The notes under the pieces: generated by a model | The model's database searches: none | Told to the model about the DNA's origin: nothing | The model's input: only the letters and a program-made list of their open reading frames with translations | Position numbers and translations under genes: made by a program | Shown: positions 13,351 to 27,090 of the stretch, in pieces | Layout of the letters: each line of letters begins with the position of its first letter | How positions within the stretch are numbered: position 1 is the stretch's first letter | DNA from: Spinacia oleracea | Taxonomy: Eukaryota; Streptophyta; Magnoliopsida; Caryophyllales; Amaranthaceae | Direction: 5' to 3' | Length of the DNA: 64,000 nt | Assembly: GCF_020520425.1 (NCBI RefSeq) | Contig: NC_079487.1 | Span: forward strand, 110,146,141-110,210,140

Positions 13351-15347
13351 AGCAGAGCTTATGTTCTCATAGACAACATGGTTAAAATTAACATAGACAC
13401 ACATGAAAAAGCGCACACACACACACAAGTAACACACGTAGTACGCGCAACTACACTCATTATATAATTGATGACATCACAATATCTTATCAAAACAAGT
13501 ATGTTGACAAATACTATGATTTGAAATAGGTATGGTAAGGGTATATGTTTCAGAAATAATATATAGTAAACATTTAATCAAGATATAAATCTTAGCACAA
13601 CTTGGGTTAGACAATGCATGCAAGGCCTAACACAAATTATGTTAGAAAAATCATATAAGGCTTCGGTTTGCCTTTATTCTGAAGGAATTTTGTCATCTTT
13701 TGTTACCTTTTCAAGTTCCTTCTCCTTTTCTGCAAGTATATGCACTCTTTCTTGCACCTTTTGTATCATCTTCTTCTTTTTCCTTGGGTGGAGCTTCAGT
13801 TTTTTCTGGAATTGATGAAATAGAAGCAACATCAACTTTCATTTTTCCAAAGGTTCATCATCCCTACAACATATTGAAAATAAATTCGGTTATGTTTAGA
13901 ATGTTTAAAAGTATAATATATTAAAAATAACATATTCTCTTACTTTACTTAGCATGTGTTCAGAGTGTTTTTAGTATATGTTCCAAAGTTAATTAGAAAA
14001 TGTTTTGAATTATTTAGCATATGTTCTGAATTTACTTAACATATGCACTCAATTTAATGGATTGTACAAGGACGTACACATGCACTCAATTAATGAAGAG
14101 AATTTGAGTTATCTAGCAAGCATACAAACGCGAAAGAACAACATAAGCAACTGCTAAGAAGGTCAACTAAAAATTTATGCGAAACCCTAAACGACATACA
14201 AATATACAAGAACAAGGTCCACACAGTTAGTAAATATGGAGATATATTAACAATAACAAATTTTCTGACTTTACTTAGCTAATATATGTTATGAATTTAT
14301 TTAGAAATTTTTTTAATTCATTTGTAAATGTTCTGAATTATTTAGCATATGTTCTTTAAGTTTTAGAACATGTTGTTAAAATGTTATGAATTTATTTGCA
14401 AATGTCCTAGATTTATTTGCACATGAGCTCAACAAGAAACCAACATAGCCAAGTAACACCAAGCAAACTTATATATGAGCAAAGTAGAATATTTCTTAGA
14501 CACAAGAAGCCAACAATAGTTGATTTGATGTCACACGGTCACACACAAGGTTCAAATATGGTAAGTGTAGTCAAATAAGATCTAATGTCTTTCAATATAT
14601 TTCATTCTCAATATTGAACCATCACCATCCTTACATTTTGATGTTCTAAAAAGTAACTTCCATGTTCTAAACATTAAACAATTTTGTTCTATACAGTGAA
14701 CCTTCATGTTCTAAACCGTGAACCTTCATGTTCTAAGTGCTGAGCCTTCGTGTTATAAAGAATTGAGATTATAAAATATTACCCAACATTGTCAAGGATG
14801 TCATTTAGAAGTGCTTGTTCGACAGTAGAGCTACCAGTGCGTTGTGGCTCTGATGTTTTGACGTATTTAATCTCATTTTCGTCATTTGAGTTTTCTCTAT
14901 TTAAACATCCAGAACATATAATTATAGGTTATATAACATCATGAGTTAATTCATCAAATAAATAAATCAGAAAATATAGAATTTATCTTACAAATTAATT
15001 CAAAAAAATCAAAAATAAATGACCTAAAAATTCAGAAATTCAAACACTAATCACAAAAAAAAAAATTAGAAATATGAACAATTAATCACAAAAACTCAGA
15101 ACAAGTTGGCAATGGATTCAGAAAATAACCACAAAAAACATCAGAAAAGTTAAATCACGACATAATTACCTACGGTTCTTCTCGATCTTCTGAATCTGAA
15201 TTGTGATTTTCTTCGATTTTTTTCGCAATTTCATCTTCACTTTTCATATTTTTCCTCAAAATCATAATTAGTAAACATAAATTAACTTAAATTAAATTCT
15301 AGAACAAGAGAATATAATTAGAAATCTGTGTATTGTTGTGTACCTTC

Positions 15348-16784
15348 TGTTAGGTTATGATTCATATGACAAAACATAAATCATGCGGAAAAACCATAAA
15401 GCCAGGAAAGCTTATTATTTACACTGTTACACATAATCATTTAGCATAGTTTAGATGCATACACTTTGTTGCGTGCCCTCCCTAGCTGCGCCCGAACCGA
15501 ACAAGAACAAGTCTTTAGGACTCCAAGTGTCGTCCCTCCGTAGATAGTCCACAGCACGTCCGGATCCGCCTTAAGCTTGACCAACAAGAATCGCCCTTAA
15601 GGTACTTAGAATTTTCGGCTATTGTAGACAATTATGTGACTGAATTTTGCTCTCAAAATCACTTTGAATACTTGAATACTCGATGTAAATTATGAGCCCT
15701 TAACTCATATTTATAGACCATGGAATAAGTAATCGAATCCTACTAGGATACGAATTAATTAAATTAGAACCCTAGTAGAATTCTTATTTAATTAATTTAC
15801 CTTTTTGGATTAGGAATTTAATCATTAAATAAATCCTATACTCTTTAGGTTTCGTATGTGAACACAAACTCTACACGAGCATGACCCGCAAGCGTGCAGG
15901 CCATGCCCGCGCACAGCCCACACGGCCGCTCGGCCCACGCGAGCTACAAGCCCACGCGAGCTGCAGCAATGCTCGCAGCCCACTGCTCGCAGCTGCGCGC
16001 GCTGCCACGGCCTGCTGGGCCTGGCCTTGCGCTGGGCCTGGCGTGGCCTTGGCTGTTCGTGTGGCGCGCATGGCTTGCTGGGCGATGGCCCCGCTTCGTG
16101 CTGGGCCTTCGTCTGGCAGGCCTCGTCCGATGCTAATTCGTACGATACGCTTCCGATTAAATTCCCGATTCCGGAATTTATTTCCGATACGAACAATATT
16201 TAATATTTTCGATTCCGGAATTAATTTCCGTTTCGAACAAATATTTAATATTTCCGTTTCCGAAATTATTTTCCGATTCCGATAATATTTCCGATTCTGA
16301 CAATATTTCCGTTTCCGGCAATATTTCCGATTCCGGCAATATTTCCATTTCCGATAATATTTTCCGATACGTACCATGTTTCCGTTTCCGGCAACATCTA
16401 CGACTTGGATAATATTTATATTTCCGATACGATCCATATTTACGTTTCCGGCAATATCATCGTTTCCGGAGTATTCATTTCTTGCCTGTGACGATCTCAG
16501 CTCCCACTGAAACCAAGATCCGTCGATTCCGAATATCCATAGATGGAGTATTTAATGCCATTAATTACTTGATCCGTTTACGTACTATTTGTGTGACCCT
16601 ATGGGTTCAGTCAAGAGTAAGCTGTGGATTAATATAATTAATTCCACTTGAACTGAAGCGGTCTCTAGTCAGGCATTCAGCTCACTTGATCTCACTGAAT
16701 TATTAACTTGTTAATTAATACCGAACCGCATTTATTAGACTTAATATTATATGCATAATTGGACCAAGGGCACTATTTCCTTCA
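15348..16784 (-). repeat. Left LTR (3' LTR in element orientation)
   Basis: It starts TGTTAGGTTATGATTCATAT and ends ACTATTTCCTTCA on the plus strand. A TATA box lies on the minus strand in CTATAAATATGAG (about 15707-15719). It carries a GC-rich block (15880-16130) and short TTCCGATTCCG-type repeats (16140-16460). Confidence 0.95.
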
Positions 16785-16802
16785 GTCTCCCACTTGTCCT
16801 TA
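16785..16802 (-). other. Polypurine tract of the Copia element
   Basis: On the minus strand AAGTGGGAGAC abuts the LTR, the usual purine tract for plus-strand priming in plant Copia elements. Confidence 0.75.
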
Positions 16803-19002
16803 GGGACAGGTGTGCATTTACCTAATTCCTTTGTCGCTCGATGCTTGCTCTTGAACATAAGGTAAGAGTTGTCATCCTTATTATGTCCAGAGGTTTTTCT
16901 CGGTTTCAGAGTTCAACTGATCAAATAAACAGATAATCATAGCCTATGATTCATCCGAGCACGGCCATGCATTTTACAGTTTCTAGCTCTCCGAGTGGCC
17001 TTGTACAAATTTTAAGCATCTCATCCCGATTTATGGAAGGACAATCCCAATCTTGCGATCTTGAGATTAGACTTCGTTTGATAGGTGATTACCTGAGCGT
17101 TGCCTTTATAGCCTCCTTTTACGGTGCGACGGTTGGTCAACGTCAAAGTAACCAGTTCTCAAACAAGTAATCTCAAATCACTCAGGTATTGAGGATTTAG
17201 TGTCTAATAATTTTAATGAAATTTACTCATGACAGATTTTCATCTCTTACAGTAAAGTTTCATAGGTCTGTCCGATACTAGTCTTCCCAAAGTTAGTATC
17301 TATGCAAATGATTATGACATTGCCATGTCCACATAGTTCAAGAAACAGAACTACTAGTCATCTTGCATTCTAGCCGTCTAACGTTTTCTATGCGTCCATC
17401 TTTATAGAAAACTCCGACCAGGGACCATTTTCAACTTTTGACATTCAAGTTCACTTGATAGACATTTCTTAGTCACAGGACTGGTCCTGACAGTCTATCT
17501 TGAATATATCGTCAATTTGAAGGGACTCATCATTTAATACTAAACCAAGATTAAATGGAATATGAAAATACATTTCATATATGATAAATGTTCAACCCCA
17601 ATGTTTTACAACCATGGGCCTCAAACCCATCTTCTAAAACAGTTCATGGAATTCAAAGCTATGCTTGATTTCCAGTGCTACAATGTGAGTGTTGCTTCTC
17701 ACTTGTTGCATAGGTTTAGTTATCATGCTTTGCCAATCTTAATATCCTTTTCATCGAATGTCTCTTCGAGATAGGATGATAAGATCTTTTGAGTGTGTTT
17801 AGTTTGTGATCTATTCTTTCTAGCTACAAGAGTGGTTCTACGCATTTTGCAATGAAGAACCATCAAGTCAGCAGACATGTGATCTACCCAAGTTCAATGA
17901 AGAACTCTTTAACATAAACAACCCTGTTTAATTGCTTCTTAGGCAATAAGTACTTTTACTTCAACTGTATAGGTTGCTAGTGATGCTTTGTTTGGATTTA
18001 CTTATCCAAGCAGTTCACAGATATGTGGAAGTCTTTCCAGCTGTATCTTAGAACATGGAAATTAATATTTAATTTCCCACGCAACAACTCATGGTCTCCA
18101 ATCCATGTTGCTATTTCGAAACACGATGCTCTTTAGCTCGTCCTTGTCAATGGTTAACTCCAAAGGAATCTTGCTTGATCCTTTGCCAGTGTTTATGCGT
18201 GTAGCATCAATATTTAGCATATCTTTATTTCCTTGAATCAAGAACTATTCCTATGTACCTTTTCAAGTACCATAAGTATTCTTGATCTCAATCTAGTTGA
18301 TCTTCACTTAAGATCAATAGAGATTGGTATATGTTCGTCATGCCTAAAGTCATACGATACGTTTTTGGCGATCCTCATATTATATTATACATGATAAATT
18401 CTTTTGCAGAATAATTCCCAATTGAATTCTATTCATGTAACTCTAGCTCATTCAATTTCAGTAGATACTGAATCCAGCTAAATTCTTTGACATGTAATAT
18501 AGGTTAAGAATCTCACTTAGATCCTTTGATGTTTAACTTAGTAAATGCTTATACATAGTTCAAACATTCTTTACTTAGATTTATTCATATGGGTCGAATA
18601 TCTCCAATGGATTCTTTTGTGTTTGATTTAGTAAATGCCATTACTTAATCCAAAACAATATCATAAGATCTTTGTAAATAGATCTTAATACCCAATATGT
18701 ACTAAGTTTCGCCTTGGTCCATCATTGATGAATAATTTCAAATCTAAGTCATTAGCATTTGAATGTTATTTCACAATAGAGAGATATGTGTGTGATACAC
18801 ATAGGACCAATTAAGTTTTATGTTCTCCCACTAAACTTCTTATACATCTATAAGAATCATGTATATTTTATGAAACTAAAATACTTATTAGCTTCACTAA
18901 AATACAGTTCCAATTCCCAATTGCTTGCTTAAATCTGTACTTAGATTTTATAAGCTAGCTTCCTTTTCAAGCATTACTTGGATCCACAAATCCTATGACA
19001 TG

Positions 19003-19272
19003 TCATGTGCATAGTTTCTTCCAACATTTGATTGAGGAATACGTTTTGTCATCCAATTGCCATATGTACCAATATGCAATCATTGCTTGAATTATAGACT
19101 TGAGCATTACGATTATGCATGAGGTTTCAACACAATCCATGCCATGAATTTGCTTGTAACCTTTAGCAACTAATCTAGCTTTGTGTGTGAACACAATTCT
19201 ATGTTTGATGGTTTTTATCCTTAAAACAAACTTGCAACCAATAGGTGTGAAACTATTCTTGCAAATCAACAA
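19003..19272 (-). pseudogene. Copia reverse transcriptase remnant
   Basis: An open stretch includes HKARLVAKGYKQIHGMD, a block typical of Copia reverse transcriptase, in the orientation set by the PBS and PPT. It is a fossil; the domain is not complete. Confidence 0.75.
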
Positions 19273-22200
19273 AATTTCAATTTTGTCATCAAAACATTGA
19301 GTATGTTTTATGGCCTCTAACCATCTAAAACATTTGAGTCTATATATGGCCTCTAACCATTTTAGGGAATCTATATTTCGTCATAGCTTTCTTACAAGTC
19401 ACAAACTTATTAATCTACATGATAAAATTTTGACTGCAAGTTGTAGGTTTCTTTACTATCTAATAGAAGAATCTCATAGTTTCATTGACCTGAACTCTAT
19501 GTTTCTTCACTATCTAATAGAAGAATCTCATAGTTCCAGTGTCTTGAACTCTATGCCTACTTGGGTATAGAACATCAAACAATAGAATATCAATAGCCAC
19601 TTGAAAGTCCTTTGAATATTCTGTTCTCCTTGAAGCACTTGTAAAGTCTTCTAAGAGATGTTTATTCTTTAAAGCCACTTCTAAAGTCCTTAAAGAATAA
19701 GTTCGGATTTTCTGAAGCACTTCGAAAAGCCTCCGGAATGTCCGTTTATGTTTGTTGTTCGCCTCGAAGACTTTCAAGGTCTATTTTTTCCCACTTGTCA
19801 TTTTGGAAACGAATCTCCAAAAGGACATTATTTCGAGCAAACAAACATTATGTTCTCAAAAATTCGTGGTAGAAACAATACCCTTGTGTCTCATTTGAAT
19901 AAATCACAATGAAACATATATCTAGACATGGGCCTTAGTTTGTTGAATAACAAACACTAAGCTCCCACTGAGTTTAGCAACTCTTTAGATATGTATTTAT
20001 GAAAAGATATTCTGAAATTACTTTTCAATAGCTTTGACGAATTTGGTTTAGTTTGGTGGTAGTTGAGCATTTTGTTTTAGAATTTATAGGAAAGGTCTTT
20101 ATGATTCATCATTGATCGAATGAAGTACTAATTGACTCCGATCATTCCAACTTAGATATGCCATATCTTATGGAGCTAGATCGTGAAATTACAACACACA
20201 ATCATAGATGATCATATTTGGTCTTAAAGTAATCATCGACATGATCTAACTTAGATCTTTATGATTTCTTGCCAAGTGGGATTTATACTTCTGAATCTTT
20301 GAACTAGCCAAACAGATTCAATCTTATATCACATTGAGTAAATAAACCTATATTCACTCAAATCTGTGTGAAATAATAAAGTCATAAAACCTTTCTTTAG
20401 CTTTGAACTCTATTGTCTAGGCGTTCTAACAATAGTTCATATCTTTTGTTACTTTCAACAAGTAAGACTAGTTGTCTTAAATTGATCTAGAAATCAATCA
20501 ACTTTCAAAAGTCCATCAAAATAGAGCTTATGAATGTTTAACTTGTTGATATGGTCTAAGCAACAATGCCAAAGATTAGTGGAACTCAAATCAAGGGTTT
20601 GATTTGAACCTAGTAAAGTTTTTATTGTTAAAGAGTTGTTTGTTTTAATCAAGCATATTGACTCAACCCGTAAATGACCATTTCATTCAAATAAACAAAC
20701 AAACATTGTTTTTGTTCTTCTGAATGTGAGTCTTTCTGTGTTTGAAACAGAAATTTAGGTATGCTGATTATGGAACAAAATAGCCATTAAGTTCCAGCCT
20801 TTCAAAGGACTTAAAACAAACTAGATGACCCTACAACTAATGTAGCATTGCCATGCTTCATTTCCCACTTGTAGGCCATTAGTGTAGCCTAGCTTCCATT
20901 GTTTGAGTTTATTACCGAAGTAAGAACCTCAAGCGGTATATGATACCAAGGAAGTTTGATTGCCAGGTCACTTCTCTTTAAACATAAACTTATAGGTAGA
21001 AACGAAATCGTAAAATTTCTTTCATTTGTTCCTTGTTTCCTATTTCTTGTACCCTTTCTTATAGTCTTAAGAATTGATTTCTCTAGATTTAACTTTTATA
21101 CTTTGTTTAGACATGTCAAATGTCACCAACAAGGTTCTTTACCATTTTAATTTATGTTGAATATTTTGTTTCAACTAGATGATCTTACCAGAAGCTTCTA
21201 AAGTTCTCTAAGCATCGATCTATTCGAATGTCTAGGGACTAGACTCATTCAAGAATTAAATGGAAAATGATTTTAGGTTGTTAATCATTGGTAAAGCTGA
21301 GCGTTTAAACTCAATGCTTTATGATCTCAAAACTACATTGTATTTTGAATTCACAAGCACCAATCGGTTCGCCATTCGACTTTGATACTCGAAAACAACC
21401 ATAAAAGTCGCTAAAAGAAACGTACATTTTAAATTGCTCATTTTCTCCTTATTTCCGTGAATCGTTCTTAGATTCATTATCAATCGAGGAAATTTACTGT
21501 TACCTTTCTAAAAGGATTTATTGCAGTGCAAGATATTTAATTATAAACAATAATTAAAACATACAATGAAGCATGCAAAGTCTAAACATTTATCATGAGT
21601 AATAACTTGAAAATTAAAGCAATCATGCAATTTAAACAAGTTATTAGCATTTTATTCGATTTTATTGTTCCGGCAGGTGTGAATAAAATGATTCCAATAC
21701 CCTAAAACCATTGAAGAATTAAGCACATTATGTATTTTGACTCAATTCTAAAACATTTTAGGTAAGAAAAAGCCTTTTGCTAATAGTCTAGAAACTACTC
21801 TTGGTTGATAGGTACATCTAAGAACTTATTAGGTAAATCTATCGATTTTGCCACGATATAAAAGGACTCCTTACTTATATCGTTGAGTTTCACCAAAACT
21901 AACATGTACTCACAATTATTTGTGTACCTTACCCCTTTAGTATCGATAAGTAACACCTCGCTATGGCGGAAAACTATTACTAAGATCGATGAAAAAAAGG
22001 ATATCCAAGTAAGTGTTATTTTGGCATGACACCTTTGAACTCAATTTTTAAGTTTGGAACTTAAGGCTCTTACTATGTTGGTTAGATTTTAAGTGAACTA
22101 AAATCCTTAATCATGCAACATAATCAAGCTTCGATCTCATGCATATTTAAGACATATTTAAAAGCAATAAATAACTTAAAACATGCATAAGATAAATGTG

Positions 22201-22984
22201 ATCTAGTATGGCCCGACTTCATCTTGAAGCTTCAACTTCAAAGTCCGTCTTGAAAATCTCCGTGGGAGGCGCCATTTTCTTCAAATAGGATAAGCTATAA
22301 TTAAACTAATTACAACTATTTGATGGTACGCAGACCATATTTGAATTGAAAAACAATTTTGGTACTTTAGACCAATTACATTCAAATTAATGGTACGCAT
22401 ACCATATTTTCTATCCTATTTGGGTCATACTAGTCACTTCATAACCTGCAAAACCGTACATATACAATATATACCATTCACCCATTCATTATCATGAATG
22501 GCCCACATAGCTGGTTAGTAAAACACGTTAAGCATCACAAAAATATTTGCAGCAATTAATTAAGGGCACCAATAATCTACCAATTATTCAGTCCTTATTA
22601 ATTCTAATTAAGTTGTTTAACCTTAAGGGATTTGTAGACCTAATCAAGAGTTTATGACTAAAATTGCTCCCACTTAAACCAATAACTTTATATGCTTTAC
22701 TAATTTTAAACATAAAAATGTATTTCTAGTCTAACCGGAAACATACAAGTTTAATTAAAATTTAAAGCTCATATAAAATTATAATTGAATCCATTTATTT
22801 AATTTATTTTCAGTTGAATTAAATGAATTTAAATTAATTCAAGGATTTAATTTTAGTAAAATAAGTAGTATAAAATAACATTTATAATAATTATAATATT
22901 CAAAATTAAACTCCAAGAAAACAATTTAAATTATCAATTTTAAAGTTAATTAAAATTATTTCCGAACTGAAAATTCAAAATTAA

Positions 22985-23480
22985 AATCAAAACGTACCAA
23001 TCGTCGCAAGACGAGGCACTTGGGCTTGCGCCCCAGCCCCATCAAGCCACGAGGCAGCGCACCCCGCTCGATCGATCGTTGCACAAGGCACACACAACCA
23101 CACGCCACAGACAGCCACACGCCACACGCACACGGGCCATTGCTGGCCACGCTGCGCGCAGCCTTGTGTTGTGTCGCGTGTTGCTGCGCAGGCCAGCGCG
23201 CGCCGAGCGAGGGATCGCTCCCTGCTCGCGCGTTCTGGTTGCTTGTTGGGCGAGCCAGGCGCGTTGTGGCGCGGCAGCATCGCTGCCCACACGCGTCTTG
23301 CTCGTCGCTCGTGCCTTGCATTGTCGCCCTCGCCCATCGCATAGCACACATGGCACACACGCACAGGCTCCCTTGCCTCGTGCGCGCGCCATGCGCTGTA
23401 TTGCTCGCTGCATTCGTAACGCACGGGCGACGAGCTCCCTTGCTCGTCGTCGCGTGCTCGCACTATACGACACCTCTTAA
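22985..23480. other. GC-rich island in the Copia leader region
   Basis: Some 490 bases rich in GCGC, CACACG and GTGC words are set in very AT-rich DNA, between the PBS and where gag would lie. Several frames are open on both strands simply because stops are rare in such DNA. No product is recognised. Confidence 0.6.
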
Positions 23481-24240
23481 GGGTAACACGTAGCTTCCAT
23501 TGCTTTGTGCGTGCAACATTAATGAGCGTTTTTATAAAATTTTAAATTTTTTTTAATTCAAAATTAATGACAAATTAATAAAACATATTAATTTCATAAT
23601 TTTAGGGCGAAAAATCGAAAATTTATTAATCAATTAATTTCCGATTAACATGGATTCAAATCCAGGTCATAAAAATTAAAAATTCAACATAAATTAACAA
23701 ATTTTATGGTGGATTTTAATCATAGATACTAATTAAACTATTAATTAATTATGAAAATCAAATTAATTCTAAATTATTCGAATTTCAACAAATTAATCAT
23801 AATTACAAATTAGGTTGTATAATTAACAAGGCTAGGCATTCAAACTTGTTAAACATATACTGTAGGTCAATCAAAAATTCAAGATTTATCTACAAGAATC
23901 GCAAATATTTAATTTAACATCTTAAATTTACAAACTTTTGCGTTCGAAAAACTAAAACCTCCGAAAAGTCATAGTTAGGCTTCGAATTTGGGAATTCTGG
24001 GTTCGGCCAAAAAATAATTTTTTTGTCAAAAATTTAGAATGCCTTTTACATGCGGAATTGACACAAAAATCACTCAATTGGGATGAGTAACGAAGAAAAT
24101 GCCGAAAAACTGCGTACATATAATTAAATAAACGCAATTTGCAATTAATTAACAATTACGAAAATTAATCACCCCTTTTAATTCCTTGCAAATTTGTGAA
24201 ATTTAACCATGTTTATGCAATTTAGATTATGAAAATAAAA

Positions 24241-24258
24241 AGAGGCTCGTGATACCAC
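24241..24258 (-). other. Primer-binding site of the Copia element
   Basis: Read on the minus strand directly after the LTR: GTGGTATCACGAGCC. It resembles the complement of the initiator Met tRNA 3' end (TGGTATCAGAGCC) that plant Copia elements use. Confidence 0.75.
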
Positions 24259-25687
24259 TGTTAGGTTATGATTCATATGACAAAACATAAATCACGCGGA
24301 AAAACCATAAAGCCAGGAAAGCATATTATTTACACATAATCATTTAGCATAGTTTAGATGCATACACTTTGTTGCGTGCCCTCCCTAGCTGCGCCCGAAC
24401 CGAACAAGAACAAGTCTTTAGGACTCCAAGTGTCGTCCCTCCGTAGATAGTCCACAGCACGTCCGGATCCGCCTTAAGCTTGACCAACTAGAATCGCCCT
24501 TAAGGTACTTAGAATTTTCGGCTATTGTAGGCAATTATGTGACTGAATTTTGCTCTCAAAATCACTTTGAATACTTGAATACTCGATGTAAATTATGAGC
24601 CCTTAACTCATATTTATAGACCATGGAATAAGTAATCGAATCCTACTAGGATACGAATTAATTAAATTAGAACCCTAGTAGAATTCTTATTTAATTAATT
24701 TACCTTTTTGGATTAGGAATTTAATCATTAAATAAATCCTATACTCTTTAGGTTTCGTATGTTAACACAAACTCTACACGAGCATGACCCGCAAGCGTGC
24801 AGGCCATGCCCGCGCACAGCCCACACGGCCGCTCGGCCCACGCGAGCTACAAGCCCACGCGAGCTGCAGCAATGCTCGCAGCCCACTGCTCGCAGCTGCG
24901 CGCGCTGCCACGGCCTGCTGGGCCTGGCCTTGCGCTGGGCCTGGCGTGGCCTTGGCTGTTCGTGTGGCGCGCATGGCTTGCTGGGCGATGGCCCGGCTTC
25001 GTGCTGGGCCTTCGTCTGGCAGGCCTCGTCCGATGCTAATTCGTACGATACGCTTCCGATTAAATTCCCGATTCCGGAATTTATTTCCGATACGAACAAT
25101 ATTTAATATTTTCGATTCCGGAATTAATTTCCGTTTCGAACAAATATTTAATATTTCCGTTTCCGAAATTATTTTCCGATTCCGATAATATTTCCGATTC
25201 TGACAATATTTCCGTTTCCGGCAATATTTCCGATTCCGGCAATATTTCCATTTCCGATAATATTTTCCGATACGTACCATGTTTCTGTTTCCGGCAACAT
25301 CTACGACTTGGATAATATTTATATTTCCGATACGATCCATATTTACGTTTCCGGCAATATCATCGTTTCCGGAGTATTCATTTCTTGCCTGTGACGATCT
25401 CAGCTCCCACTGAAACAAAGATCCGTCGATTCCGAATATCCATAGATGGAGTATTTAATGCCATTAAATACTTAATCCGTTTACGTACTATTTGTGTGAC
25501 CCTACGGGTTCAGTCAAGAGTAAGTTGTGGATTAATATAATTAATTACACTTGAACTGAAGCGGCCTCTAGTCAGGCATTCAGCTCACTTGATCTCACTG
25601 AATTATTAACTTGTTAATTAATACTGAACCGCATTTATTAGACTTAATATTATATGCATACTTGGACCAAGGGCACTATTTCCTTCA
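24259..25687 (-). repeat. Right LTR (5' LTR in element orientation)
   Basis: It is nearly identical to 15348-16784, lacking an 8-bp stretch near 24330. On the minus strand the TATA box CTATAAATATGAG lies at about 24608-24620, so U3 is long (about 1.07 kb). U3 includes both the TTCCG repeats (about 25045-25380) and the GC-rich block (24780-25035). Confidence 0.95.
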
Positions 25688-26176
25688 CCTTCTCCGTTCG
25701 TAGGTTTTTCGGCTTGATTTTATGAATTTTCTGCTTCTTCATCTTCAATTGTATACGAATTCAAAAAAATTAGGTTAAAATTGACAAAAAATGTAGAAGA
25801 AAGGAAGAAAAATACAAGAATTCGGAGACAAACTACCTAAAATCTACGAATAATTAAGTGATATGAAGCTTGATCGGTGTTTTCTTGAAGCTTTAATGGA
25901 GGATTTTTTAGGAGAGAGGAAATGGTGAGAGAGAGAGGAATGAGGCCGAATTTCATAAAGAGGGTAAAAGTTATAGTAATTCTAGAGAGAGAAACATATG
26001 TATTTTTATTATTTAGTAGGTTGGAGGTTATTTACATTATAATCATTACTTGTTTTTAATCATAGCCTTTGAATTTCATCTAATCATACGGATTAGATTC
26101 ATTCTCATATACGAAGTATACTAGTATATATACTCACATAGGGACCTATTTTCACCGGATCCCTCCCCTATATATA

Positions 26177-26470
26177 CTTCCTCCGTATTTATTTAAGGGA
26201 TACACATGCTTTTTTCGGCCATATTTATTTAAGATATACACTTACCATTTTTAGTAACTTGCAAATCCCACCATCTAATTAAATAATAAATCTAATTTAC
26301 CCTATGACCCACCATCATATTAAACAAATAATTTCAGAAACCCATCCCACCTCCCACCCCCCAAAATGACATGGTCTCCACTTGTTTACTTATTAAAATA
26401 TTCACCCAACCCCACTTGCTTTATTATTTTATTTTATTCAATTCTTCTTCTTAATACCCGAGCCTGACCA
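26177..26470. mobile_element. Stowaway-type MITE, right end lost
   Basis: It starts CTTCCTCCGTATTTATTTAA after TA (26175-26176). It matches the reversed element at 56627-57291 along its length (CACCATCTAATTAAA, GACATGGT) but stops after TTCTTAATACCCGAGC. There the expected inverted end is missing, next to the following Stowaway element. It abuts the right end of the large DNA transposon. Confidence 0.75.
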
Positions 26471-26482
26471 ATTTAATATCTA

Positions 26483-26857
26483 CTCCCTCCGTTTCTTTTT
26501 GTTTGTTACGTATTCCTTTTATGGTGTTTCACAATGTTTGTTACATGAGAGAATATTTCCCTTTATAAATTTATTATACTATCATTTTTTGTGCCATCTT
26601 TTAATTTTAATTGGTCCAATTTTTTCAACTCATTAAATATCTTTGAAATTTCCCAAGTATGTTAAGTTAGCAATCTTTGTGCTTTTCCATTATTGGTTCA
26701 TTTTGATAAATAAAACAATTTTATTGGTTGTTGTAGTGGTTAGGGATTGAGATTTTACTTGGGTTTATTTTTTTTAATGAAAAAGAAAAAGAATTTTTAT
26801 TATACGTTAATAAACGTGCAAAATCCAAACGTAACAAACAAAAAGAAACAGAGGGAA
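26483..26857. mobile_element. Stowaway-type MITE, 375 bp
   Basis: The left end is CTCCCTCCGTTTCTTTTTGT and the right end, reversed, TTCCCTCTGTTTCTTTTTGT; both continue TTGTTACG. TA lies on both sides (26481-26482, 26858-26859). Confidence 0.9.
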
Positions 26858-27090
26858 TAGGATCTAAGTATCTAACAATACCAACTTTTTTTTTTTACTC
26901 ATACATTAATACTACCATCTCTAACTGAATTGTATATGATTAATATTATTAACATTTAGTATATGACACATGAAATCGAAGGATGGAATTACATAAAATT
27001 GTTACAAAAAAAATTAAATTGTAAATAGAAACATTTGAACAAAAAGTATAAGCAAGGGCAACCGGGATCCAGTTAACCAAAAGTTTTAAA

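Larger units (their letters stand above)
10680..14760 (+). repeat. Dispersed TGTTCTRAA short repeats
   Basis: The word TGTTCT followed by GAA or AAA recurs dozens of times, nearly always on the plus strand, across 4 kb of otherwise non-coding DNA. It crowds into short-period blocks at about 12200-12325, 13148-13350, 13965-14045, 14330-14400 and 14637-14755. The spacers between copies differ from block to block. Confidence 0.75.
15348..25687 (-). mobile_element. Copia LTR retrotransposon, minus orientation, 10.3 kb, coding region decayed
   Basis: Two LTRs of 1437 and 1429 bp bound the element and share TG...CA ends. A perfect 5-bp duplication CCTTC flanks it (15343-15347 and 25688-25692). A primer-binding site close to initiator Met tRNA lies beside the right LTR and a polypurine tract beside the left LTR, so it reads on the minus strand. 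Residual Copia-type reverse transcriptase similarity is visible near 19003-19272. The interior shows no long gag-pol frame and is clearly broken many times over. By eye the LTRs differ at about 16 positions plus one 8-bp length difference (about 1%). At usual plant rates that is an insertion well under one million years old. It is inserted into the large DNA transposon at 9897-26174. Confidence 0.93.

Noticed and set aside
15825-16437. Long overlapping frames on both strands in the GC-rich block of the LTR (and the same at 24728-25418)
   Set aside because: The frames exist in both LTRs and several phases because stops are rare in GC-rich DNA; no domain is recognisable.
22956-23493. Five overlapping frames, Arg/Ala/His-rich
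   Set aside because: Same cause: a GC-rich island within the Copia leader region, with no protein similarity.
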